DNA of 64,000 nt from contig DASZBS010000092.1 of the NCBI GenBank assembly GCA_035943995.1, forward strand, positions 49,602 to 113,601, read 5' to 3'. A model generated the notes under the pieces. The model did no database searches, was not told the DNA's origin, and saw only the letters and a list, made by a program, of their open reading frames with translations. Of this stretch, positions 50,284-58,351 are shown one piece after another. The stretch's first letter is position 1. Every line of letters starts with the position of its first letter. The stretch comes from Vulcanimicrobium sp035943995. GTDB taxonomy: Bacteria > Vulcanimicrobiota > Vulcanimicrobiia > Vulcanimicrobiales > Vulcanimicrobiaceae. A program made the position numbers and the translations under genes.

Positions 50284-51491
50284 TCGCACCGTACGTTCTC
50301 GACTGGCTGAACCTCATCGCGCGCTGGGCGCACCTGATCGCGGGCATCTCGTGGATCGGCGCGTCGTTCTATTTCGTGTGGCTCGACGACAGCCTCACGC
50401 CGCCGGAAAGCCCGGACGACGTGCGGCGCGGGATGTCGGGAGAGCTCTGGGCCGTGCACGGCGGCGGGTTCTACCACAACCAGAAATTTCTCACCGGACC
50501 ACGGGGTGAACCCCTCACCGAGAATCTGCACTGGTTCAAGTGGGAGGCGTACTCCACGTGGATCACCGGGATGCTGATGCTCGCGCTCGTCTACTGGGCC
50601 GGAGCATCGACGTTCTTGATCGACAAGAGCGTGCTCGACCTCACCCCGCCGGCCGCGATCGCGATCAGCATCGGTACGCTCGTCGCGGGATGGCTCGGCT
50701 ACGATCTCTTGTGCCGCGCGTTCGAGGGACGCCCCGCGCTGCTGTGGACCGCCGTCGCCGCGTTTCTCTTGTTCGCGGACTGGGGGCTGTTCCACGTGTT
50801 CGGCGGGCGCGCCGCGTACATCCACGTCGGCTCGATCATCGGCACGATCATGGTCGCGAACGTCGCCCACGTCATCATCCCCGGGCAGCGCCGAATGCTC
50901 GCGCAAATTCGGGCCGGCGAAGAGCCGGATCCGCGGCCGGGGCAGCTCGGCAAGATACGGTCGGTCCACAACACCTACCTCACGCTGCCGGTGCTGTTCA
51001 TCATGATCAGCAACCACTATCCGATGACCTACGGCAGCCCGGCCGGCTGGCTCGTGCTCGCGTGCATCGGCGCCGCCGGCGTGCTCGTGCGGCGGTTCTT
51101 CGTGCTGTCGCACAAACACCGGTACGTCGTCGGCTTGCCGGTCGCGGCGGCGTTGCTGCTGGCGGCCGTCGCCTTCGCGCTCGCGCCCCGCACCTCCATC
51201 GAGCCGCCGGTCGTGACCGTCACGGCCGCGGGTCCGCCCTATGCCGAGGTTGCGCCGATCGTCGCGACGCGCTGCGCCGTCTGTCATGCGGCGCAGCCGA
51301 CGCAGGCGGGTTTCGCCGCAGCGCCGGCCGGCGTGCTGCTCGACTCGCCGGAAAACGTGCGGGCGAACGCGCAGCGCATCTACACGGTGGCGGTCGCGTC
51401 GCACGCGATGCCGCTCGGGAACATCACCAATATGACGGACGCCGAGCGCGTGAAGCTCGGCGCCTGGATCCAAGCGGGAGCGGATCTCTAA
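50280..51491 (+). CDS. puuD: Membrane urate hydroxylase PuuD (urate oxidase + cytochrome c)
   Basis: A 403-residue integral-membrane enzyme. The N-terminal eight or so transmembrane segments (starting LNLIARWAHLIAGISWIGASFYFVWLDDSL, a DUF989-type urate oxidase domain) are followed by a C-terminal cytochrome c domain with the heme site CAVCH (about residue 331) and a distal Met (ASHAMPLGN). It oxidises urate to 5-hydroxyisourate and passes electrons to the respiratory chain instead of making H2O2. The ATG overlaps the uraD stop and its own stop overlaps uraH as TAATG. Confidence 0.93.
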   Translation: MIAPYVLDWLNLIARWAHLIAGISWIGASFYFVWLDDSLTPPESPDDVRRGMSGELWAVHGGGFYHNQKFLTGPRGEPLTENLHWFKWEAYSTWITGMLMLALVYWAGASTFLIDKSVLDLTPPAAIAISIGTLVAGWLGYDLLCRAFEGRPALLWTAVAAFLLFADWGLFHVFGGRAAYIHVGSIIGTIMVANVAHVIIPGQRRMLAQIRAGEEPDPRPGQLGKIRSVHNTYLTLPVLFIMISNHYPMTYGSPAGWLVLACIGAAGVLVRRFFVLSHKHRYVVGLPVAAALLLAAVAFALAPRTSIEPPVVTVTAAGPPYAEVAPIVATRCAVCHAAQPTQAGFAAAPAGVLLDSPENVRANAQRIYTVAVASHAMPLGNITNMTDAERVKLGAWIQAGADL

Positions 51492-51829
51492 TGGCAGCGA
51501 CACTGACGACCCACGTCCTCGACACCGCGCGCGGCGCACCGGCCGCCGGAATCTCCGTCGGCGTGTTCGCGCTCGGCGGCGTCGAACGCAAGCTCCTCGG
51601 CGTCGCGGTGACGAACGCGGACGGGCGCACCGACGCGCCGCTCGCGACCGGTCTCGCGCCGGGTACGTACGAGCTGGTCTTCGCCGTCATGGATTATTTC
51701 GAGCGCGATGGTGTCGCGACGTTCTTCGATGAGATTCCCGTGCGCTTTCGGATCGCAGGCGGTGCTGCGCACTACCACGTGCCGCTGTTGCTGGCGCCCT
51801 GGAGCTACTCCACGTACCGCGGAAGCTAA
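51491..51829 (+). CDS. uraH: 5-hydroxyisourate hydrolase (transthyretin-related)
   Basis: A 112-residue HIUase. It begins TLTTHVLDTARGAPAAG with the active-site His8 and ends with the diagnostic tetrapeptide YRGS. Other markers: VTNADGRTDAPL and ERDGVATFFDEIPVRFRI. No signal peptide. It hydrolyses 5-hydroxyisourate to OHCU, between PuuD and UraD. It ends 4 bp into the convergent stop of the cyclotransferase-like gene. Confidence 0.94.
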   Translation: MAATLTTHVLDTARGAPAAGISVGVFALGGVERKLLGVAVTNADGRTDAPLATGLAPGTYELVFAVMDYFERDGVATFFDEIPVRFRIAGGAAHYHVPLLLAPWSYSTYRGS

Positions 51830-52200
51830 CGCGACGCGGCTTTGTATGCGGCCCAGCCGCCGTGGTGCGAGATATCGGCGTAGCCGCGCTGCTCGATGAG
51901 CTCGCGCGGGTAGATCATCGCGCTGACCGTGCTGCCGTCGTCGAGCTGCACCGGCGCTTCGTAGAGGTTGGGCGGTTCCGTGGAAATCAAGTGCGCGTGC
52001 TGCTCGCCGGTGAGCTCGTACACCTCGCCCGCGATCGCAACGCCGCCGTCTGCGACTTCGTAGATCCCCGGATGCTGGTCGTCCACCGAGTGCAGGCGGT
52101 AGATCGGGCGCGTCTTCGCTTCGCGCACGAACGTCGCGGCGCCGAGGTTGCCGTGGTCGGGCTGGCCGCGCAGCGCGGAGCCGCAGATGAAGAACTGCAT
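51826..52200 (-). CDS. Gamma-glutamylcyclotransferase-like (AIG2/AtzF C-domain type) protein
   Basis: A 124-residue protein of the gamma-glutamylcyclotransferase fold: FFICGSALRGQPDHGNLG (the substrate-loop Gly-Ser), YRLHSVDDQHPGIYEV, and GGVAIAGEVYELT. The closest-looking relatives are the C-terminal domain of allophanate hydrolase and free-standing homologues in ureide-degradation clusters. A true GGCT needs a catalytic Glu near the middle; a Glu is present at GEVYEL but its role is unsure. It follows allantoate amidohydrolase by 6 bp in the leftward operon, so a step after allantoate, acting on a small carbamoyl or ureido compound, is likely. Confidence 0.75.
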   Translation of the reverse strand: MQFFICGSALRGQPDHGNLGAATFVREAKTRPIYRLHSVDDQHPGIYEVADGGVAIAGEVYELTGEQHAHLISTEPPNLYEAPVQLDDGSTVSAMIYPRELIEQRGYADISHHGGWAAYKAASR

Positions 52201-52206
52201 CGGATT

Positions 52207-53451
52207 TCAACGTTCCTTTGGAGCGCGAGCGGTGTGGAGCGAGGGATCGTGCGCGGCGGCGAGCAGCGTCGCGACGAGCGCGTCGACGCCCAGGTCGAGG
52301 TCGGCCGGTGCGGTGCGCTCGTCGCCGACGTGGCTGCGCCCGCCGATGCTCGGCACGAAGATCATCGCGGCCGGCGCGACGTGGGCGACGCACATCGCGT
52401 CGTGCCCGGCGCCGCTCGCGATGTCGAGCGCGCGCGGGTCGAGCGCTTCGCACGCGGCGCGCACCAGCGCGCGCATCCGCGGCTCCATCGGTACGGCGTC
52501 GCGCACCTCGAGCGTCTCGATCGCGACGCGCACGCCGCGCGCGGCTGCCACGCCGGCGGCGCGCTCGCGCAGCGCGCGCTCGACCGCGACGACGCGCGCG
52601 TCGTCGGCCGAACGCGCGTCGACGCGGAACAGCACGTCACCAGGGACGATGTTCGTTTGATTCGGCGCGACCAGCAGCCGCCCGACCGTCGCGACGCACT
52701 CGCCGATCGCGCGCGCCGCGTGCTCGACTGCGAGCACCAGCTCGCTCGCCGCGCACAGCGCGTCGGCGCGGTCGCGCATCGGGATCGTCCCCGCGTGCCC
52801 GGCGACGCCGTCGACGACGACGCTCAGCCGCCGCTGCCCGGCGATCGCGGTGACGACGCCGAGCCGCACGCCCGCGCGTTCGAGCACCGGTCCCTGCTCG
52901 ATGTGCAGCTCCACATATGCCGCCGGCGCCGGAAAGCCGTCGCGCACCGCAACGCCCGCGAGCAGGCCGTTCGGCCCGTGCAGCGCCGACGCGAACGTCT
53001 CGCCGTCGTCCGCGATCAGCGCCGCGGCGTCGTCGTACGGCGTCAAACCCGCGTAGACGGAGCTGCCCAGACAGCCCAGCGGGAAACGGCTCCCCTCTTC
53101 GCCCGCCCACGCGACGACTTCGAGCGCGCGGCGCGGCCGTTCGCCGGACGCCGCGACGCGCCGCAGCGCTTCGAGCCCGCCGATCACGCCGTACGCGCCG
53201 TCGTACGCGCCGCCGTCCTTCACCGTGTCGAGGTGCGAGCCGCACTGCACGGGCGGGCCCGCATCGATCCCGTCGAGCCGCGCGAACACGTTGCCGGCCC
53301 GGTCTTGCTCGACGTGCAAACCGTCCGCGCGCGCCCAGCGCACGAACTGCTCGCGCGCGGCCCGCTCGGCGGCGGTGAACAAGGGCCGGTCGATGCCGTC
53401 CGCCGTCGCACCGAACGCCGCCAGCGACGCGAGCCGCTCGTGGAGCGTCAT
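52207..53451 (-). CDS. Allantoate amidohydrolase / N-carbamoyl-amino-acid hydrolase (M20 family)
   Basis: A 414-residue dinuclear metallo-amidohydrolase. Metal ligands are in QCGSHLDTVKDGGAYDGAYGV (His, Asp) and VVAWAGEEGSRFPLG (Glu-Glu), with the dimer/substrate His in ELHIEQGPVLE and the late SGAGHDAM. That layout is shared by allantoate amidohydrolases, beta-ureidopropionases and carbamoylases. The neighbours (allantoinase, adenine deaminase, urate genes) make allantoate to ureidoglycine the best assignment. The ATG at 53451 overlaps the deaminase stop. Confidence 0.88.
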   Translation of the reverse strand: MTLHERLASLAAFGATADGIDRPLFTAAERAAREQFVRWARADGLHVEQDRAGNVFARLDGIDAGPPVQCGSHLDTVKDGGAYDGAYGVIGGLEALRRVAASGERPRRALEVVAWAGEEGSRFPLGCLGSSVYAGLTPYDDAAALIADDGETFASALHGPNGLLAGVAVRDGFPAPAAYVELHIEQGPVLERAGVRLGVVTAIAGQRRLSVVVDGVAGHAGTIPMRDRADALCAASELVLAVEHAARAIGECVATVGRLLVAPNQTNIVPGDVLFRVDARSADDARVVAVERALRERAAGVAAARGVRVAIETLEVRDAVPMEPRMRALVRAACEALDPRALDIASGAGHDAMCVAHVAPAAMIFVPSIGGRSHVGDERTAPADLDLGVDALVATLLAAAHDPSLHTARAPKER

Positions 53452-54473
53452 ACAGCCTGCCCCGGCGGGCTGCTTCTCGCGATCGCTTCGACGCGCGAGA
53501 GATACGCGTTGCGCGTTCGCTCGTCGATGAACGACGCTTCGAAGCTGTTGCGCGCCAGCGTCACCACCGCGGTCGCCGGCAGCGCCAGAGCCTCCGCAAC
53601 CGCGGCGAGATTGTCGCCCGCATAGCCGCCGAAATATGCCGGGTCGTCGGAGTTCACCGTCGCGACCAGCCCGGCATCGAGCATCGCGCCGAGGTTGTGA
53701 TCGCGCAGCGTGTCGAACACGCGCAGCTTCACGTTCGAGAACGGGCACACCGTGAGCGGGATGCGCTCGTCGCGCAGGCGCGCCACGAGCGCCGGATCTT
53801 CCAGGCTGCGCACGCCGTGGTCGACGCGCGACACGTGCAGCAGGTCCAGCGCCTCCCACACGTATGCCGGCGGGCCTTCCTCGCCGGCGTGCGCGACGGT
53901 CTTCCAGCCTTCGGCCAGCGCGCGCGCGAAGACGCGCTCGAACTTCGCCGGCGGATGACCGACCTCGGCGGAGTCGAGCCCGACCGCCACGATGCGCTCG
54001 CCGTACGGCAGCGCCTGCTCGAGCGTCGCGAACGCGGACTCGGCGCTGCGGTCGCGCAGGAAGCACATGATCAGCTTCGAGGTGACGCCGTAGCGCTGCT
54101 CGCTGTCGCGCACGGCCGACCACAGCCCGTCGATCACCGTCTCGAACGCGACGCCGCGCGCGGTGTGCGCCTGCGGGTCGAAGAACAGCTCGGCGTGCAC
54201 GACGCCCTGGGTTCTCGCGCGCGCGAAGTACGCGTGCGCGAGCTCCGCGAAGTCGTGCTCCGTGCGCAGCACGGCCATCGCCGCATAGTACAAGTCGAGG
54301 AACGACTGCAGGTCGGTGAACTCGTACGCGCGGCGCAGCGCGTCGATCGATGCGTACGGCAGCGCGACGCGGTTGCGCTCGGCCAGCGCGAAGATGAGCT
54401 CCGGCTCGAACGTCCCTTCGACGTGCACGTGCAGCTCGGCTTTGGGCAGCCGGAAGGCGTTCACCGCCGTCAC
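53448..54473 (-). CDS. Adenine deaminase (adenosine-deaminase-like family)
   Basis: A 341-residue zinc aminohydrolase. Metal site KAELHVHVEGT; further motifs EGWKTVAHAGEEGPPAYVWEALDLL, RVDHGVRSLED and the C-terminal NSDDPAYFGGYAGDN. The HAGEEGPP and SDDPAYFGGY forms are those of bacterial adenine deaminases (as described for Pseudomonas PA0148) rather than adenosine deaminases, which read SSDDP-x-(M/V). Product hypoxanthine goes to xanthine dehydrogenase. The GTG start at 54473 overlaps the puuE stop as GTGA. Confidence 0.88.
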   Translation of the reverse strand: MTAVNAFRLPKAELHVHVEGTFEPELIFALAERNRVALPYASIDALRRAYEFTDLQSFLDLYYAAMAVLRTEHDFAELAHAYFARARTQGVVHAELFFDPQAHTARGVAFETVIDGLWSAVRDSEQRYGVTSKLIMCFLRDRSAESAFATLEQALPYGERIVAVGLDSAEVGHPPAKFERVFARALAEGWKTVAHAGEEGPPAYVWEALDLLHVSRVDHGVRSLEDPALVARLRDERIPLTVCPFSNVKLRVFDTLRDHNLGAMLDAGLVATVNSDDPAYFGGYAGDNLAAVAEALALPATAVVTLARNSFEASFIDERTRNAYLSRVEAIARSSPPGQAV

Positions 54474-55381
54474 GTCGGCGCCGGGTGCGTCGCGATCCAG
54501 TGCCGCGCGATGTCGATGCGGCGGCAGATCCACACGTCCTCGTGCGCCGTCAGATAGTCGAGAAACCGCTCCAGCGCCGCCGCGCGACCCGGCCGACCCG
54601 CCAAGCGCGTGTGCAAACCGACGGACATCATCTTCGGCGCGGTCTTGCCTTCGCGGTAGAGCACGTCGAACGCATCCTTGAGGTAGTGGAAGAATCCCTC
54701 GCCCGACGTGAACCCCGGCGCGACGGAGAACTTCATGTCGTTGTTGTCGAGCGTGTACGGGATCACCAGATGCGGCTTGCCGCCGGCGCGCGTCCAGTAC
54801 GGCAGGTCGTCGTCGTACGCGTCGGAGTCGTACAAGAACCCGCCTTCTTCTACAACCAGCCGGCGCGTGTTCAGGGACGGCGCGTAGCGGCAGTACCAGC
54901 CGAACGGGCGCGTGCCGGTGGTGCGCTCGATCGACGCGACCGCGCGCCGCATCTGCGCGCGCTCCTCGGCTTCGTCCATGTTCTGAAAGCCGATCCAGCG
55001 CCAGCCGTGCGAGCACACCTCGTAACCCGCCGCCGCGATGGCGGCCGCCGCGGCGGGGTTGCGCTCGAGCGCGAGCGCCGCTCCGAACACCGTGATCGGG
55101 ATGTCGCGCTCGCCGAACATGCGCATCAGCCGCCAGAATCCCGCGCGGCTGCCGTACGCGTAGACCGACTCCACGATGAGGTCGCGCGTGCCCGGACCCA
55201 GCGTCGCGCCCGGCACCTCGGTCAGGTACGTCTCCGAGGTCGCGTCGCCGTCCCCGATCGCGTACTCCGAGCCTTCCTCGTAGTTCATCACGATCTGCAC
55301 CGCGAGCCGCGCGCCGTTGGGCCACTGCGGATCCGGCGGCGAAGCACCGTAGCCGAGGAAGTCGCGCGGGTGCTGGTCCAT
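54470..55381 (-). CDS. puuE: Allantoinase PuuE (polysaccharide-deacetylase family)
   Basis: A 303-residue allantoinase. It belongs to the chitin-deacetylase-like fold and lacks dinuclear zinc motifs of classic allantoinases. Landmarks: FLGYGASPPDPQWPNGARLAVQIVMNYEEGSEYAIGDGD, EVCSHGWRWIGFQNM and FLYDSDAYDDDLPYW. It opens allantoin to allantoate. It heads the leftward operon puuE-adenine deaminase-allantoate amidohydrolase-cyclotransferase-like, each coupled to the next by a short overlap or small gap. Confidence 0.92.
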   Translation of the reverse strand: MDQHPRDFLGYGASPPDPQWPNGARLAVQIVMNYEEGSEYAIGDGDATSETYLTEVPGATLGPGTRDLIVESVYAYGSRAGFWRLMRMFGERDIPITVFGAALALERNPAAAAAIAAAGYEVCSHGWRWIGFQNMDEAEERAQMRRAVASIERTTGTRPFGWYCRYAPSLNTRRLVVEEGGFLYDSDAYDDDLPYWTRAGGKPHLVIPYTLDNNDMKFSVAPGFTSGEGFFHYLKDAFDVLYREGKTAPKMMSVGLHTRLAGRPGRAAALERFLDYLTAHEDVWICRRIDIARHWIATHPAPT

Positions 55382-55495
55382 CGCCGACAGAGACGGTCCG
55401 CGGGAAGCGCTTTCCTGCCCGATCGCGCAGGGCGCTCGCTCGTCTGCCGAGGGTACGAGCTGCTTACACAGACGTAACCTCAGGAGACGGGCCTA

Positions 55496-56899
55496 GTGAG
55501 CGGACCAAGGAACGACCGGGACGTGAGACCGTCGCGTACACCACGTCTCGCCTTCGCGTTGCTTCTCGCATCGTACGGATGCGGTGGAGGCGGCGGTAGC
55601 ACGAGTGCGGTCTCGGGCGCGGTACCGGTACCCGTCGTGACGCAAGTGTCGGCGTCCGGACCGAAGATCGCGCACGTGGTGGTCGTGATCCAGGAAAACC
55701 GCACCGTCGACAACCTGTTCAATGGTTTCCCCGGCGCCGACACGGTCGCCGTCGCGCCGACGCGCGCAGGCGGTACCGTCGCGCTACGGCAGGTGCGGCT
55801 CGAAGACGGCGCCGACGTCGAGCACAGCCACGCGTTTTTCCTACGGCAGTACGATCACGGCAAGCTCGACGGCTTCGACATCACCGCGTCGAGCACGTTC
55901 ACCGGCGCGGGCGCCGCGCCGGCGGACGGTCTCGCGTACGTCCCCGCCGAGGAGACGAAACCCATCCGCGACCTCGCGCGGCAGTTCACGTTCGGCGACC
56001 GCATGTTCCAGAGCAACTCGGGCCCCAGCTTTCCGGCGCACCTCTACTTGGTCGCCGGCACGTCGCAGAACGTCGCCGAGAATCCCGGCGCGAGCGTGTG
56101 GGGCTGCGACGGGCCGCCGTCCGTGATGGTGGACCGCCTCGCCGACAACGATCCGGGCGCGGTGGACGATACGGCCGTGCCGGAGACGCCGGTGCTGCAG
56201 GATCCGGTCTCGCCGTGTCTCGATCCGCCGACGCTCGCCGACCTGCTGGACGCGAACAACGTGTCGTGGGCGTACTACGCGCCGCAGGTCGCCACCAAGA
56301 CCGGCGACATCTGGTCCGCGTACGACGCGGTCAAGCACATTCGCTACGGTGGTGACTGGTCGCACGTCGTGAGTCCCGAGAACACGATCCTCGACGACAT
56401 CAAGGCGAACCGGCTGCCGCAAGTGTCGTACGTCGTGCCGAACTTTCGCAAGAGCGATCACGCCGGCACGACCGACGGCAGCGGACCCGACTGGGTCGCC
56501 GCCATCGCCAACACGCTCGGCGCGAGCCCGTATTGGAAAGACACCGTGCTCGTGGTGACGTGGGACGACTGGGGCGGCTGGTACGACCACGTCAAGCCGC
56601 CGCACCGCGATCGCATGGGCATGGGCTTTCGCGTACCGCTGATCGTCGCGTCACCGTACGCGCGCTCCGGCTACGTCAGCCACACCACCTACGAGTTCGG
56701 CAGCATCCTGCGCTTCATCGAAGACACGTACGGGCTCGGCTCGCTCGGCGGCACCGACGCGACATCGCACTCGATCGCCGACGTGCTCGACTTGAACGCC
56801 GCGCCGCATGCGTACACCGCGGTCGCCGCGCGCCGGCGCTCCGCCGAAAGTTTCCGGCACGCGCTGCCGGGCGACGTCGGTCCGCCGCCCGACGACTGA
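55496..56899 (+). CDS. Phosphoesterase-family lipoprotein (phospholipase C/acid phosphatase type), copy 1
   Basis: A 467-residue lipoprotein: lipobox LASYGC then a Gly-rich spacer. The catalytic domain is the phosphoesterase family (phosphatidylcholine phospholipase C and AcpA). Markers: IAHVVVVIQENRTVDNLFNGFPGADT (metal Glu-Asn and nucleophile), DGFDI, QSNSGPSFPAHLYLVAGTS, and WKDTVLVVTWDDWGGWYDHVKPP with the metal Asp-Asp-His. It probably hydrolyses phosphate esters outside the cell. GTG start at 55496 with AGGAGA upstream. Likely a phosphate-starvation gene, but no Pho box was identified. Confidence 0.88.
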   Translation: MSGPRNDRDVRPSRTPRLAFALLLASYGCGGGGGSTSAVSGAVPVPVVTQVSASGPKIAHVVVVIQENRTVDNLFNGFPGADTVAVAPTRAGGTVALRQVRLEDGADVEHSHAFFLRQYDHGKLDGFDITASSTFTGAGAAPADGLAYVPAEETKPIRDLARQFTFGDRMFQSNSGPSFPAHLYLVAGTSQNVAENPGASVWGCDGPPSVMVDRLADNDPGAVDDTAVPETPVLQDPVSPCLDPPTLADLLDANNVSWAYYAPQVATKTGDIWSAYDAVKHIRYGGDWSHVVSPENTILDDIKANRLPQVSYVVPNFRKSDHAGTTDGSGPDWVAAIANTLGASPYWKDTVLVVTWDDWGGWYDHVKPPHRDRMGMGFRVPLIVASPYARSGYVSHTTYEFGSILRFIEDTYGLGSLGGTDATSHSIADVLDLNAAPHAYTAVAARRRSAESFRHALPGDVGPPPDD

Positions 56900-56948
56900 A
56901 GCCGGCGCTCGCCGGGCGCAGTATCGGCAGTTCCGCACGCGCACATTA

Positions 56949-56969
56949 GCGCCCGCTTAATTCGGGCGC
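56949..56969 (+). terminator. Hairpin between the two phosphoesterase genes
   Basis: GCGCCCG, 7-nt loop, CGGGCGC, 50 bp after the first phosphoesterase stop. Perfect 7-bp GC stem, no clear T-run; a likely terminator separating the copies. Confidence 0.5.
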
Positions 56970-57010
56970 GTTCCCTGTAGAACCAAAGCTTTACGGTCGA
57001 AAACCCGTAC

Positions 57011-58348
57011 ATGGTGACACGGCCCCGCGCTGCGCTCGCGGTTCTGCTTCTTCTCGTACTCGCCGGCTGCGGCGGCGGCGGCAGCACGTCCAGCAGTCCG
57101 ACCGTCCTACCGACGACGCCGGTCTTCTCGGGGCCGAAGACTGCGCAAACCGCGATCAAGCACATCGTCGTCATCGTGCAAGAGAACCGGTCGTTCGACA
57201 ATTTGTTCCAAGGCTTTCCGGGTGCCGACACGGCGTCGTCCGGTTTGAAGTCCGACGGGACGACCGTTGCGCTCAAGCCCGTATCGTTCGCGCACGGCCA
57301 AGACCCGAATCACAACTATGCCGATTTCGTGGCGAGCCTCGACGGCGGAAAGCTGGACGGCTTCGATCACGTCGGCTCCTTCCCGAACAACGAACCGAAC
57401 ATCTCGTACTCCTACCTGCCGCGCTCGGAAGTGCAACCGTATTTCGACCTCGCGTCGTCGTACGCGCTCTCCGACCGGATGTTCCAGTCGAACAACAGCG
57501 CCAGCTATCCCGCGCACCAGTACGTGATCGCCGCGCAGAGCGCAAACGTGGTCAACGTCCCCAGCGCGATACCGTGGGGCTGCGACGCGCCCGCCGGGAC
57601 GACCGTCACGATGCTGAAGCCGGACGGAACCGCGTTCCAGTCCTCGCAGCCGCCGTGCTTCGACTATCAGACGGTCGGCGATTCGCTGGACACCGCGGGC
57701 GTGAGCTGGGCGTACTACGCGCCGCAGATCGGTGCGCCGGGCGATCTGGGCGGGTCGCTGTGGACACCGTTCGACGCGATCCGGCACATTCGCTTCGGCG
57801 CCGACTGGTCCAAGAGCGAGATCGCGCCAGAGACCTCGATCCTGAGCGACATCGCGAACGGTACGCTGCGCAACGTCTCGTTCGTGACGCCCGACGCGCT
57901 CAACTCCGACCACGCGCGGTTCCCGTCGACCAGCGGCCCGATGTGGGTGTCGTCGATCGTCAACGCGATCGGCGGCAGCCGGTACTGGCAAGACACGGCG
58001 ATCTTCGTCACGTGGGACGACTGGGGCGGCTGGTACGACCACGTCGTGCCGCCGAAGGTCGATCAGAACGGGCCGGGTTTCCGCGTGCCGCTGATCGCGA
58101 TCTCGCCGTACGCCAAGCACGGGTACGTCTCGCACGTCCAGCTCGAGACGTCGAGCATCACGCGCTACATCGAAGAAGTGTTCAAGCTCCCGTCGCTCGG
58201 CCAGCGCGACGCGACGGCGAACCCGCCCGACGACATGTTCGACTACTCGCAGCAGGTCGCGCCGCTCGCCGGAATGCGGGCGAGCCGCAGCGCGATGCGC
58301 GCCGCCGCGACGCGCGCGCCGTCGCACCTCATCCCCGACGAGGACTAA
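57011..58348 (+). CDS. Phosphoesterase-family lipoprotein, copy 2
   Basis: A 445-residue lipoprotein (lipobox LAGC at 17-20, Gly/Ser spacer), paralogue of the preceding gene with the same blocks: IKHIVVIVQENRSFDNLFQGFPGADT, DGFDHVGSFP, QSNNSASYPAHQYVIAAQS, WQDTAIFVTWDDWGGWYDHVVPP and SPYAKHGYVSHVQLETSSITRYIEE. Active-site residues are intact in both copies, so both are probably active, perhaps on different substrates. Its stop lies 3 bp from the convergent glmU stop. Confidence 0.9.
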   Translation: MVTRPRAALAVLLLLVLAGCGGGGSTSSSPTVLPTTPVFSGPKTAQTAIKHIVVIVQENRSFDNLFQGFPGADTASSGLKSDGTTVALKPVSFAHGQDPNHNYADFVASLDGGKLDGFDHVGSFPNNEPNISYSYLPRSEVQPYFDLASSYALSDRMFQSNNSASYPAHQYVIAAQSANVVNVPSAIPWGCDAPAGTTVTMLKPDGTAFQSSQPPCFDYQTVGDSLDTAGVSWAYYAPQIGAPGDLGGSLWTPFDAIRHIRFGADWSKSEIAPETSILSDIANGTLRNVSFVTPDALNSDHARFPSTSGPMWVSSIVNAIGGSRYWQDTAIFVTWDDWGGWYDHVVPPKVDQNGPGFRVPLIAISPYAKHGYVSHVQLETSSITRYIEEVFKLPSLGQRDATANPPDDMFDYSQQVAPLAGMRASRSAMRAAATRAPSHLIPDED

Positions 58349-58351
58349 GGC

